From the NCBI RefSeq assembly GCF_041296385.1, contig NC_091022.1, forward strand, positions 23,083,967 through 23,147,966: DNA of 64,000 nt, given 5' to 3'. The stretch is from Aphelocoma coerulescens (taxonomy: Eukaryota; Chordata; Aves; Passeriformes; Corvidae). The notes beneath the pieces are model-generated. The model was not told the origin of the DNA and searched no databases. It saw only the letters and a list, made by a program, of their open reading frames with translations. Below are positions 51,211 through 63,000 of the stretch, piece after piece (position 1 is the first letter of the stretch; every line of letters starts with the position of its first letter). A program made the translations under genes and the position numbers.

Positions 51211-52184
51211 GCCAGGGTCTCTGTGCGTTCAAGCAACACTGCCCAGCCAATAATTTTATTTACTCCGAAGCTTTCATTTTTGGGATCGTGCAGTCCCCGG
51301 GTGAACTTTAGTTTTAAGCCGTCCCCAAAATGCGCGATCCCCGCTCAAAGACCGATATTTTTTTTTCTGCCACTCGTTGTTAAGTCGCACTTAGCTTAAT
51401 TTTGGACGCGGCTGAAGTTTATCCAACATCCTCGCCCCTCTTCGGGTCCTTCATCTCTAAAAGATTGCCGCCCTTGCCCCTGGCTGCTTCCAGGTAGGAA
51501 TCAAGTGCCTGGATCTCACATGCGGAGTTGTTCTGGTTTTATTATTGCAGATAAAACAAAGGTAGAGAGGCGGTTTAAATTGGCAGCGTTATTCAACGAA
51601 TGAGCTAAAATTACTCCACATGTGAATGGCGTAGCTTGGAAAGCCAGAAGAGGTGAAAGGAATTATCCCTGTTTTTGCTTTAGGTTCTTTAGAAAACTTT
51701 CTGGATCATCCAGCGATGCGATCGAGAAATTGCAGGATTTTCTTTCTTTTAAGCAACAACCCCAGCTCTAGACCAGGGAAGTCTGTAAATAGGTTGGAAG
51801 CATGGAAAATAATTCTTCACCTTCAGATCTAAATACATAAAAACCATCTGGTTGACCACAATGAAATCATTAGGAACTGTCTACTTAAAGAGTTGTATTG
51901 AATGCTTATCCTTCCACACAGGAAATGTGTATGGTAAGTGATTGTTGCAATAAATCCAAACAACTCTGGGCATCTTCGCGTTTGATGATCTTTGTAACTC
52001 GGGTTTTAAAGAGGAAGAAAAAGTGGAGGGGTGGAAAGGCGACTTAACGGGCTGTATGGAACGGGCTGGCGGTGCCCCCTCCCGTTGCCCTCCCCGGGAG
52101 TGAATAATTCCCGAGGCGGCAGGAGACGCGCGGCCCCGGCTGCGTCCCGATCGCCGCTTCCCGGCGGGACGTGCGGGGCCGGGC

Positions 52185-52245
52185 GGGAGCGAGCCGGGCC
52201 GGGCCGGACCGGGCCAAGCCGGGCCGGGCCGGGCCCTCAGCCCCG
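52185..52245. repeat. GGGCC/CCGGG pentamer-rich tract
   Basis: Repeated gagccgggccgggccgg units, including three consecutive copies of GGGCC near 52220-52235. The tract has high potential for G-quadruplex or hairpin formation. Confidence 0.8.
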
Positions 52246-52773
52246 GCCCCGCCAAACACCTGTTTAATGCGCCGGCGGGGAGCGCGGAGCAGTGGGCTTG
52301 GCGGCGTCGGTAGGCTCCAGCCCGGGGCTCACCCCCGACGGATTTTATTTTATTTGGGTTCATTGAACAATCTCCTCGGGCGGGAGAGAAAAACCGGGAG
52401 CGGGAGGGAGAGGGAACGGCGAGCGAGTGCCAGCCCGGTTGGCCGCCCGCGGGGGGCGTGAGGGGCCGTGAGGGGCTGGTGCCCGGGGCCGGGGCGCGCC
52501 CGCCGCCCGCGCTGCCCGGCGGAGCGGGGCTTCCCCCGGAGCGGCGCCGTCCGCCCGCGGTTTTCGTTCGGATTTCGCCAAGTCGGAAGCGGGGCCGGGA
52601 ATGCGGGCCGGGGGCGAAGCGGCAGCAAACCCATCGGTAGGCTGTGGGTTGGGTTTTTTTCCCCTTCTTTCTCTGTTTGCCTCTTCCCAAACCCTCGGCG
52701 CTTCCTCCCTCCGGCAGCCGCCGCCGCGGGAGCGCCCTCCAGGCCCGGGGGCTTTTCCCCGCGTTTTTTTATT

Positions 52774-52793
52774 AAAAAAAAAAAAAAAAAAAA
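52774..52793. repeat. A20 homopolymer
   Basis: Twenty consecutive A lie inside CpG island 2, followed by GT and then AAAAGGGTTTTAATTTTTC. No retroposed body is recognised next to it. Confidence 0.9.
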
Positions 52794-54529
52794 GTAAAAG
52801 GGTTTTAATTTTTCTTTTTTTTTTTTAATTTTTTGAAGAAGAAGTTTACGGCCAAACAGAAGCGGGCGCAGTCCAGGTCCAGGGCCGGGACCGGGGCCGG
52901 AGCCACTCCGCCCGACCCCCGCCGCCACCTCCTCCGCTCACCGCGCTCCTAATTTTTTTTCCTTTTCCCCTTAAACCGGTTTCCACAGCAGCTGTCCGGG
53001 TGTGCGGCTGCAGTTGGCATATTTCACGCCTTGGAAAAAAAAATTAACTGTTTTTCCTTTGTATCTTAATCCAGTGATGAGAGCTCTCCTTTGTTGGCTT
53101 TCGAGCTTGCATTTGTTTTATTTATTATAAGGAAATCCAGTTTGGTTCAAATATATAATCCATTTGAGCACTTAAATCCCCAAACAGCTGGCATTATTTT
53201 GTTTTATAATCTTTGGCTTTTCTGCGCAGAGCATATTTCTAAATTCCTACTTGACATTTATGGGAAAAAACTTTTTAATGTAAATGGATATTGTAATTTT
53301 TTTTCCTGGGTATTTCCTAATTTACATGCATCATCAATTTTCCTGGATTTCCTAATGTTTTAATCTTTTTTTCCTCCCCTATAGCTTGTTAATTAATTTT
53401 TTTTTCCCCAAGAAAACTTTTTTTTTCCCTGGAGGGAGAAAGACGTTAATTTGCCCCATTACTTTAATCTCTGGCATTTGGAAATGGTTGAGAGACCACA
53501 AAAATGCAACCTGTTGTAGAAACCAGAGTGGTGTGTTTTATTTATTTTAATCGATAGCAGAGAGGTGATTTAGTAATAGGAACTCTGAGTAACATTTAGT
53601 AAAAGATTTGCAGATCTGGTGGCTGTGTATGGGGTGTGCATGTGCTTGCATATGAGCGCGTTTCTTTGCAGGCTGATTAGCAAGAGGGTTTTACACTTAA
53701 AACCAGTGGTCACTGCTGTTTTCTCCACTTGGTGGGTGTTTGTGATGCCTGATAAATGCAGCTCTGTCATGGCTTCTACTTTTATCAGACTTCCCTCTTA
53801 ACTAATGCAGCACAGTGCTACAACCTTTGTAAGCACGGGATTCAAAACTAAGCCATAGAGAACTGATTACTACTTGTTCCTTGGTGAGAGATTTTTTTTT
53901 TTATGGTTCAGAGCTAAAGGCTCTTGCTACAATTTGCCTTGGTTGTGGCATATTTAGCCTCGTTATTAGGAACATGCACAATTACACAGGTAATTTCTGT
54001 ACACCTTAAACAGGGTAGCTCCAAAAGCCAATAACTATGCATATAGGTAGCCATGGAAAAAATAATACTAAAAAAATCAGAGTTAGTTTTCAGTATGTTC
54101 ATCTAGCCTTCATACTTGGTAGACAGTTTATGTAGCTTCCTAGATTGATCTCCACCCTCCCTCCCTCTACTCCTTGTTTAGTTAATTCAACAAAGACTTT
54201 TTGCAATCTGTTTGGAGTTTGTCTGATGCCGTGGAAAAGTAGCTGCTGATTTATTTGGTTGCTTTTCGATTTCTGTCTCTAGCCCGTCTTTTCTCCTCCT
54301 TTCAGCGGGGATGTCAGCTGTTATTACTTCCTATTGATCCCTTTGCAAAGTGAGAAGTGAACTAAAATTAATGTCAATTCCACTGCTCAGATCAATAGCT
54401 GGAGTTATTTTAATCTGGATTTGCGCGAGGTGCTAAATTAAAAAAAATCAGCATAGAGGCAGAAAAGTAGCAGCTCCTCACTCCACCTGTGCCCACTGCC
54501 TTCCCAGCACCCAAATGTTCCCTCCAGCT

Positions 54530-54860
54530 GATTACCCTGCAATCCATATTTTTTAATTAAGAAGGTCAGTTAGTTTTCTTATTTTTGGGTTCTGTATTTA
54601 AACCTATGACATTTTGACATTGGGAGTGTATTAACGATAGATTTTCATAATGACTGGTCCGCCGCAGCCTAATCTGTCCGTGTTGCTGGGGGGTGGGGAG
54701 GTGCTGGGCGAGAAGGGAGCAAGAGAGAACGAAAAAGGAAGTGGGAGCTGAAAAAAAATTAAATTTGGCTGGCTGAGATATTGTAATGTGTTGATTTATT
54801 CCCGGTGTAATGAAGTTTGCAAACGAATAAACGGCCATAGTGATTCACAGTATCCTACAG
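54530..54860. promoter_or_regulatory. Candidate conserved enhancer in RNF220 intron 1
   Basis: The block is dense with factor-like words: TTTTTTAATTAAGAAGG, TTAACGATAGATTTTCATAATGAC, then GGTCCGCCGCAGCC, GGTGTAATGAAGTTTGC and AAACGAATAAACGG. CpGs are retained in AT-rich surroundings, there is no repeat, and the only open frame is serine/leucine filler. The appearance is typical of ultraconserved-type neural enhancers, and RNF220 is a neural developmental gene. No alignment was possible. Confidence 0.42.
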
Positions 54861-55081
54861 GAGTGTCAAGTGTTGCGGCCAGATTACTAATTTATGAAAT
54901 ACATTTAACGTAATGGTGTGAAAGCACAAGCAAAAATAGAAAAGCAGGCAGAGGTGGTTGCCTTTTTTTTTTCCCTGGAAATTTGTATTTTTCTGTGATT
55001 GCCCAGTTTTGCTTCCATGTTAATGATCTTTTTTTTCTGAGAACAGTGGCTTATTTGCATGCATCTCTTTGAATATATAAT

Positions 55082-55108
55082 TGTGTGTGTGTGTGTATAT
55101 ATATATTT
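55082..55108. repeat. (TG)n(TA)n microsatellite
   Basis: About seven TG units run directly into five TA units. Confidence 0.9.
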
Positions 55109-56489
55109 ATATTTACATGGTTATATAAGCCCCCAACAACTCTAAATTTGCTAGTGGCTGCAGTTTTCTGACCTCCAGTTTTTGATCAGCCTCATGTGAA
55201 GCAGCAGAGCAAGTGTACCCAGCACTGCAGTGCTGACCAGGCTGCCCTTGGCATCCCTCACTCTTCCTCTCCCCCTTACTCTCTGTGGCAAGAACTCAAC
55301 GAGAAAGTTATTTAAAATTTGGAAGAGAGCAAATCCGTTAATGCGAGATACATAATCTGGTAATTTAGCAATGATGTCTGTAAGGATGGGTGCCAAATGA
55401 GGAAGCAGAGAGATGATGTCCACTCATCTTCACAATTCATAACAGTCAGTGGAGCAGTGGGTACAGGATGGGAGAGAGGAAATGCTATCACTGAACTGCA
55501 TTAAAGCCCCAGACTGGATTTCATACACTTTGTTAACCTAGGCTCCCTCATTCATGGAGTACAAAAGGCACTCCATTAGGGAGACACTCTTTCACTAAGT
55601 TTTATTTGAGATGTTTGACCCTCTGGATTTAAGAGGCACAATTTGTAACAGCTTTTTATTATTATATGATTTTTCTGGCCCTTTGAGCTCCAGCGGCTAG
55701 TATATTGTTTCAAAGTTATAGTCCTTGTATTTTAAGCTGGGTTGTGGGGCCTGAATGGCAGGCGGCGGAAGCTTAAAAGAAAAGGCATGAGATTGATTGG
55801 GGGAGAAAATAACAACACAAAAAGGCACTGCGAACTGGGGGAGATAGAGAAAGAAGGATTTTCCTTTCTTTCACCCTGGGAGGGGGTTGTGGCTGGGTGG
55901 GTGGCTGCAGCCAACCTGGGAGGCTCAGCAAGATGCGAGGCAGAAATTTTGTTAACATTTCCCTCTAAATGTTAATGGCACATCCAGGGCAGTTTACAAA
56001 TCTACTTAAGAGTGAGTGCATTAGGAACTAAAATTACTGATCCATCCTCTCTTGTCCCCGACCCGAAAGGCAGACGCTTGCAGAGATCAGATGGCAGAAG
56101 CACCCATTATGATTTTAAGTATTGTCAGAGACGCCAGGCATTTTACTGGGGAAGTCTCTTCTCTTTTGGCTCACAGGGACCGTGTGTGCACGCGTGGGTG
56201 TTTGTGCTATACACACGCACCCGGACACAGCCACATTCCTACATTCCAATGGTGTGCATACATATGTATGATGGTATGGAGCACTGTGTGTGCAAGTATA
56301 CATCTACCCATATGTACTGTGAGAGTGAGAGAAAATACCTGTCAGTTACGTACGTCTCAAGCATCGTGTACAATATAAGCGTGTGTGCTGGCTGATTTGG
56401 GTAACTATGTACAATGGATGTTTTTATATTGGTTATACACCCACAACCCCCAAGCAAATAGCAGGATGTGTGTACGTGGAGGCTTTCTT

Positions 56490-56830
56490 AAGTTTATTGC
56501 GGTTATATATATGTGCTGCTTGCCATATAAAATTCCAGTTATAATTTGGAGTTACTATGTCAATTTTAGACTGAACATTTTTTATTAGTGCATTATTAAA
56601 TCTGCATGTTATTATGTTTGGTTTGCCTTTCATCCATCTGCACTGGATGATACCCTTTAACCTGGAGGGCCAGGGCCGACTCCAGTAGTGTGTGAAGTTG
56701 TCTATTGATTTTCTTGAATGAGAACAGTGGCGCATCTCCGGCCGGTGGCTTGTAACACATGTGGCCACCCTGCTGCTGGAGCATCCCAGAGCAACGAGTG
56801 CAGAAACCTAATTGGTTGTGTTTTCTTTCC
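56490..56830. promoter_or_regulatory. Possible conserved block just upstream of the RNF220 coding exon
   Basis: The sequence is non-repetitive, with words such as CATATAAAATTCCAGTTATAATTTGG (in part), GTGCATTATTAAATCTGCATG and GGATGATACCCTTTAACC. It precedes the polypyrimidine tract of the acceptor. It may include intronic splicing or enhancer sequence, on composition only. Confidence 0.3.
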
Positions 56831-56848
56831 CTTTCTGTTTCCTTGCAG

Positions 56849-56964
56849 TGTTCGAAGGGTGATGATGCTCCAGTAATTTTCCCCACTCCATTCCTAGGCA
56901 TCGCTTTGCTTTCCTTCCAGGGAAGATCGTTCTGCTTGTGATCCTGCTGAGGAAAGAGACTCCG
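56849..56964 (+). other. RNF220: RNF220 5' UTR part of the first coding exon
   Basis: The acceptor ttccttgcag ends at 56848. A second good acceptor, gctttccttccag, ends at 56920, giving two possible exon starts 72 bases (24 codons) apart. The longer form includes a minimal upstream ORF, ATG ATG CTC CAG TAA at 56862-56876, out of frame with the main start. The shorter form removes it. No in-frame start precedes 56965 in this exon. Confidence 0.7.
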
Positions 56965-57589
56965 ATGGACTTACACCGGGCAGCGTTCAAGATGGAGAAC
57001 TCACCCTATCTCCCCAACCCACTGGCCTCCCCAGCACTGATGGTTCTCGCCTCCACTGCCGAAGCCAGCCGCGATGCTTCCATTCCCTGCCAGCAGCCAA
57101 GGCCTTTTGGGGTCCCCGTGTCAGCAGATAAGGACGTGCATATTCCCTTTACCAATGGCTCATATACTTTTGCCTCCATGTATCACCGCCAAGGCGGGGT
57201 GCCGGGAGCATTTGCAAACCGTGACTTTCCTCCATCCTTGCTTCACCTCCACCCCCAGTTTGCACCCCCCAACCTGGACTGCACCCCGATCAGTATGTTG
57301 AACCACAGCGGCGTCGGGGCTTTCCGCCCCTTTGCATCTACTGAAGACCGGGAGAGCTACCAGTCAGCTTTTACCCCGGCCAAGCGCCTGAAAAACTGCC
57401 ATGACACTGACTCACCCCATCTGCGCTTCTCGGACACTGATGGGAAGGAGTACGAGTTTGGCACCCAGCTCCCCTCCAGCTCCCCTGGCTCCCTCAAAGT
57501 TGATGATACAGGAAAGAAGATCTTTGCTGTTTCTGGCCTCATTTCTGACCGTGAGACCTCATCCAGTCCCGAAGACCGAAGTGACAGAT
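56965..57589 (+). CDS. RNF220: RNF220 first coding exon (N-terminal 208 codons)
   Basis: This exon encodes the start of RNF220, beginning MDLHRAAFKMENS and running through TNGSYTFASMYHRQGG, FRPFASTEDRESYQ and GKKIFAVSGLISD to the donor at 57590 (GACAGAT then GTAAGTACC). The last base starts a split Cys codon (DRC). RNF220 is a RING E3 ubiquitin ligase of about 566 residues. Its reported substrates and partners include SIN3B, beta-catenin/USP7, ZC4H2, GLI proteins and PHOX2 factors, with roles in neural patterning. This exon holds the disordered N-terminal region only; the C-terminal RING lies outside the window. ATG 56965 is chosen because MDLHRAAFK is the known N-terminus. Its -3 base is C, while Met10 has A at -3 and G at +4, so leaky scanning to Met10 is plausible. 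The frame is intact. Confidence 0.97.
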
Positions 57590-58559
57590 GTAAGTACCTC
57601 TGTTGACTTGGTGGCTCTTTAACTGTGCCTTGTTGAGATACTCAACAGGTGATTGTCCCGCAGTGCTGTGAGACTTACTGGAGGCACAGGCAAAGCAGCC
57701 TTTCCTGCCTGCTGAGCTCAGCCATGCAATACTGCCTTGTTCTTCCAAAAGGACATTGACAGATTTTAAGGTGAGGTGCTCTTGAAGGAAACTCGCCTTC
57801 CAGCAAACAGCTGGAGAGGCGATGTTGGCCATGCAGAAAGCTGTCCGTGCACCAGTGTGAGGCTGTGGGTGCTGGTACATGTATGTATGTAAACAGGGAT
57901 GCAGTTGGAATGTGTAGCCAGGAACTTCCCCAAACCTTGCAGCAAGCATGTGTCCCCTGCTTCTTCAGGTGTTCTTTCTGACCTTTTCTTCATGCACACC
58001 ATTCTTAGAGCAAATGCATTACTGACTGTCAGGATTCATGCCTCAGGTTAGGACAAAAGTTCCTTTTCTTCTGGTTAACTCAAGAATATTTTTGGCCACT
58101 GAGCTCCCTCTTTAAGACAAACACAAATTGTTCTTACAGTTCAATAAGCTGTTGCATCACGTGCTTTCTCTGAGTATTTCCCCCATTTTGGTGCCCACTG
58201 AAAGGTGATGTGCCTTTTTGCAGGCCAGTGATTGGACTAAAGGAACCCAGTCCACTTGTTCATGACTAACTCCCTGTTCCCCCATCACCTTGTCCCTTGT
58301 GGTGTTGCCTACACGTAGGGGCAGAGCTGTCCTTCATGAAAGGCAGGCTTCTAGGTTTGCAGAGCTGGGAGGTGATGCACAATGGGGAGTGGTCTGGGGG
58401 CAACAGAGCATGGTGCCCCAAGGAGGAGTGCTAACTTACGATCAGAGTTTTTTCTGTAAGCCCAGACATGTAATCAAGGAGTGAGTGGTTTGCTTTTCAC
58501 ATGGGCTCCTTTGTTCTGCTGAATTTTATTCATAGAAAACAACTTTATTATTGTTGTTG

Positions 58560-58830
58560 TTATTATTACTACTTTTATTTTAAAACAAAAACCTACTGCA
58601 CCATTGCTTCCTCTCCCTTTCAGATGTGATTTTTCTTCTCCCCTTTATGATACTGAGGAGAGTAATAGAGACATTGTGGCTCTCTCTCCCCTGTCGGCGC
58701 TGCTTCTTCAGGCTGTCTCCTTGAATTAGGCACTGTGCTAACTTACCGGCGCTAAAAGACATCTGCCTAAACCCAGCGTACCTTTTCAATAAAAGTCATC
58801 ATAAAATCAACCTGCCTTTTAAATCCATCG
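58560..58830. promoter_or_regulatory. Candidate conserved element in RNF220 intron 2
   Basis: The non-repetitive sequence mixes AT-rich words with retained CpGs (CCCTGTCGGCGCTGC, TTACCGGCGCTAAAAGAC, CCCAGCGTACC, then CAATAAAAGTCATCATAAAATC). The last resembles CDX/HOX-type TTTAT/ATAAAA sites. Coding potential is absent. Confidence 0.35.
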
Positions 58831-60463
58831 CTCTTTGGTTTTGAAATATGCTGCAAGTGTGTCTTTTATTGTCTGCGTTTGCGAGGGTAGGACAATTCCC
58901 ACTGAAGGCAGGAGCCGTGTATTTCTTGCAGTACCAGTGTGATCTCCTGTGTCTCTCCCCCCTCTCCTTCTGATCCACCCCCGACTGTGCTACTTTTTGT
59001 GCCGTAAGCTCCTTTCATTGTTCAGCATCTCCTTTCTCTCCTTTTGGGTCCATAGGGGAAGTAACTGTAGGTGGGAGCACGTGTGGATGTGTGGAAGCTG
59101 GTAATATAATTATCCATGGGGGAGGCAGGTGAGATGGCAAGGCTTAGAGACATCTTTGTTGATGCTCTTTCCCTTATCAATATAACCTGGCTGTGAAAAT
59201 GAAGCTTGCTCGAAAGAGTACTCTGAGAGATAGCAGCAGAGGAGAGAGTCCGCTGGCTAAATGAATTTAGAGCACATCAGCTGCTATGGATCTTGCTGGC
59301 AAAATCCTGTCAGATACCCCATTTAAAGAAGTAAATCTGTTAAATGAATTAGACCACATGGAGCACAGCTGCGGACAGACAGACGCATCCACATCCATCG
59401 CTGTGCCTTGCCTCTGCCAAGAGCGTGTGCCGAACGTGGGTCCTCTCCTTCGGGGAGCAGACAGGGCTTTGCACAGATGCAGGCAGGGTGACACCAGCTG
59501 CCAGCGCTGCTGCCAGTGCCGCTGCCAGTGCCATGGCAGGGGACTTGCCAGGGAAACGAAGCAGAACAAAAACTTTGCAGATAGCTTGGAAAACTTGGGC
59601 AGAAGTGGAAGGTGTTTTGTTGTATTGTTTTTGTTACCATGTTCAATGTCTTCAAGACGCTTTTCTGCACGGTAGAGCTGAGCAAATGCAACATCCCTGA
59701 TACTTCATTGACATTAAAATTCTTCTGTAGCTACCAGGATGATGTACACTAAATATGTCTGTTGGCTCTATATCATATTCCCATCACATATGGATACTGC
59801 ACCATGGAAATTTCGCTCCATTAAGATGGCAAGTTTATTTGGTGTGTGCATACACACGTATGGGTGTGTTTGCTGGAGGCTGAGAGCGAGTGGTGGAGCT
59901 TTTAGAGGATCCTAATGGTCTTTGATGCTGACCATCAGAAAACAGAAACTTCTGAAGTGAAAAACTCAAGAGATCACAGTTTGCAGATAGAATGGTGATA
60001 CTCTTTTGCATTAACATTTGCAGATATATTTTTGGAGTTTCTGTAGAAATGTGTCCTTTGGGAGGTTTGTTGTCTCTGAGAAGTTTTGTGGATTCCTTGT
60101 GTAACTGTTATGTATATCCCTTCGTAAAAGCTGCCTACTTGTGCTCCTTCTGGAGCAGGTAGGTGGCTGTAGCTTCAAGGTAAAAATGTAATTAGGCTTT
60201 TCTACAACTGCAAGCAAAAATTGTAAAATTTTCATAGATCAGCAACACTTTTCCATATCTAACAGGTGCTTTTCATGTTTGCAAAGCTTCACCATTTCGG
60301 TGGATTTTTCAGATTGCTGAAAGGATTTGTATTACATGGAAGCTGAATTACTGTGATTGCCCTGCGTAGTATTCTGTTCCACTGCACAAGAGCCCTTTTT
60401 GAATAGATCATTAAAATATTTATTTTATCTGATAGCTTAAAGGGTGATTTTCTAGAGAAAGTT

Positions 60464-60512
60464 CCCCCCCCCCTTTTTTTTCTTAATAAAATTTAATAAA
60501 ATTTAATAAAAC
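60464..60512. repeat. C10, T-run and tandem AATAAAATTT units
   Basis: Ten C, then about eight T, are followed by three copies of a 10-base unit (aataaaattt). This is a composite simple repeat. The AATAAA words here are not taken as functional poly(A) signals because they lie inside the intron. Confidence 0.85.
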
Positions 60513-62569
60513 TGAGTTTTAATTTCCCTGAAAAATAGGTTTTTGCTTGGAAGATTTTGCAAGAAAAGAAGGATCAAAGTGAGACATTTTCACATTAAGG
60601 AGTGTTTGGAAGGTGTGTGTTTAGTCCTCTGTGTCATGGGAGGAAAGTCTCAGCCTGTTTTCGCCAGTGGAAGAAATTTGCAGAATTCAATAAAATTATT
60701 TGGGATATTTGCTGGTGTATTTCAGATTAGCACCTGGTCCCGTAAGAGATGTGTTTGTGCAGGAGAGGTTTCTCAGCCTTTTGCATGAACCTTTTCTTAC
60801 TTTTAAAGCAGGATGTTGCTTGGACCCATACCCTGCATCCCACAAAAGGACAGCATTTTTGGGGTGCTTTTGTTAATCACTCTTTGTTAATCAGCAAATT
60901 GGGCTGAGATGTCTGCATTTAGGTTAGTTGTCTCTTGCTGTAAAATGTGAGTATTCAGGACATCCGGAGCGATGGAGTGTGCAGGGAGCATGTGGAAAAG
61001 TGGAGTCTTTCCAGGGATAAGCAGACATACCGTGCACTGGATGGGCCCTTTCCCTTAGGTGCTTACTGAGAAAAATAATGCCATTTGTTAGAGTTTAGGA
61101 GCTTCTTGTAAAGCATGTGTTAAAGGCACTGGAAGACATATTTTATGGGTTTGCTTTAATAAGCGTACAATAATTGAGATTCCTAGAAGGACTGGAAATA
61201 AATGGCATGTTCCTTTCTGCAAAAGAGATCTATAGCCCTATTTTAAAATCAGGGGGAAAAAAGAAAGATTCCTAGTTTTTTACTTCTAATAAAATCTGTC
61301 TCAGTGTCCTTCTGTACCCGGTTCCTGTGGCATTGCTTTCTCACAAAGTAACAGGCAGAGGTCGGTGCCGAAGCTGGGACCTCCTGGCAAAGAGCTGGAC
61401 CTTCTCAGAGCAGAGACCTCTGCCATCCCCATGGGGTTGCCCATGCCCCCAGCCTCCCTGAAACCACAGAAGATTGTTTCCCATGACTGTCTGCTGCTTG
61501 GTCTCCATCACATGTTGTCCGTGGCTTCTTGTGGAGCACAGACCAGTGTGTGAAGGTGATCCTTTTCATCCTGGTCACTGATTCAGTTTCCATCCTCTGG
61601 CCAGAGTCTGGCTCTCCAAGTCTGTTTCCCTGCTCCTGCTGGTGGCTCTTGCCCAGCTCCTGCTGTGCCCAGGGGATGAACATTTGAGTTGGGAGCAGGT
61701 TGGGATCCTTGCTCTTCCCTTGGGTCTGCTGAGTGTAGTAGGAGTGATTCTATTAACATTATTTTGATTATTACTATTTTTGATAATCATATTTCACCTT
61801 GGACATAGTTTGTGCTGCAACTGGTTTCTTTTCTGCAGGAGAAGTTGTATGATGTATTCATGAGTTCTTTGGGGTTTGTTCATTCCACTTTGGGGTTTTA
61901 AAGAGCATCTCTAGCATGCAGTTAGTTTTCCTTTTGAAACAACTGGTTTGTTATCGATGAAATGTAAACTGCACCTCAGGTGATGGACATCAGGGCTATG
62001 ATGATCACAGCATGAATTCTTGAATAACATGGTGCTTTGGAAATCAGATCAAGGGCTTTTTGTGCCGTCACCCACCTGCTCAGACATGTGTGTTGGGATT
62101 TATGTTATGACCTGTGTAGAGAGCTGTGTGTGACTATGTACATGTGCTGTGGGGAAGAAGGTTTATTTTTTGTGGCGGAACAATAGATTGGAGGGGGAAT
62201 GCATGTGTCCACATGTCCATTGCTCACAACTCTTCCTGCTGGGATGCACCACTTCCAAGGCTGGTAAAATTTGGGGTCTAACATGAGGTGATGCTTTGTT
62301 GCTAATGATAATCAGCCATGACCATGGGAAATTGCAAGCTTACCTCTGCTTGTGAAATAATGAAATAAATTGAGTGGAATGTTTCTTTCTGTCGTGCAGT
62401 CCCCTGCATAATGTAGGAGTGAAGAAGCAGCAGTGGAATTTTGGAAGGGCTGGGCAGGCAGATGGGCAATAGCAGTAGCAGGGATGACGACCATGCATCC
62501 ATCCCTGTTGCTCCACCAAATACTCACCATCCTCGTGGAGTAAAGTGTACTGCATGGAGGGAGGTCTTG

Positions 62570-63000
62570 GAGCACGCAGCAGTCACCTCCTTTTCCTGCT
62601 TTTCTGGCAACAGCCTTCCCTCTCTCTCTGCAAACGGTTGCCGAGACTCCTTTCCATGCTGTTCGGCTTAATTGTCTTGTCGGGATAAAGAAATGTTTGA
62701 ACAGTTAAAAGTGGGGAAGGGCTGGATGGGAGCAGCCCCTGCCGGCTGTGGGGCCATCTGGCCTCCCTTGGATCTGCCGGTCTCCAGTTTATATTTCTCT
62801 TTCTGTTATTTGGGGCTATCTGGTGCACTCAGAATACCTAATCACCATGGTGAGGGGAGGGATAGGGTTGCCTCCCCCGGCCTCCCCTTCCCATCAATTG
62901 TCATGCAGAGCCCGGCCGGGCACTGCTCCTCGCAGCCCTCATTTGCTGTCCTCGCCCGCTCTCGGCAGAAGGATGGCTTTTAATTGATCGTTTGAGGGGG
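62570..63000. promoter_or_regulatory. Candidate conserved element in RNF220 intron 2
   Basis: The stretch is moderately GC-rich and non-repetitive, with words such as TTCGGCTTAATTGTCTTGTC, CTCAGAATACCTAATCACC, CCCATCAATTGTCATGC and GGCTTTTAATTGATCG. TAATT cores are spaced through it. It resembles a regulatory element, but there is no direct evidence. Confidence 0.32.

Larger units (their letters stand above)
52080..52950 (+). promoter_or_regulatory. RNF220: CpG island 2: possible alternative RNF220 promoter
   Basis: A second CpG-dense stretch is separated from the first by about 1.2 kb of AT-rich sequence. It could hold an alternative RNF220 first exon or an unannotated minus-strand transcript. 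Several GTAGG/GTGAG words occur (for example near 52310 and 52637), but none decides an exon. It contains a C/G pentamer-rich stretch at 52185-52245 and a poly(A) at 52774-52793. Confidence 0.55.
50407..56848 (+). other. RNF220: RNF220 intron 1 (5' boundary inferred)
   Basis: The intron runs from the candidate donor GTGAGT to the polypyrimidine acceptor ttccttgcag. It contains the rest of CpG island 1, CpG island 2 (52080-52950), A/T runs including A20 at 52774-52793, a TG/TA microsatellite near 55082-55108, and AT-rich blocks resembling conserved non-coding elements (53000-55100, especially 54530-54860; and 56490-56830). No other exon is recognised. Confidence 0.65.

Noticed and set aside
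51881..52690. 269-codon minus-strand frame in CpG island 2
   Set aside because: It is rich in Pro, Arg, Gly and Ala, with no domain. It overlaps other open frames and has no matching splice or promoter evidence.
60484..60512. AATAAA words as a transcript end
   Set aside because: They are part of a tandem 10-base repeat deep in an RNF220 intron, with no evidence of a 3' exon.
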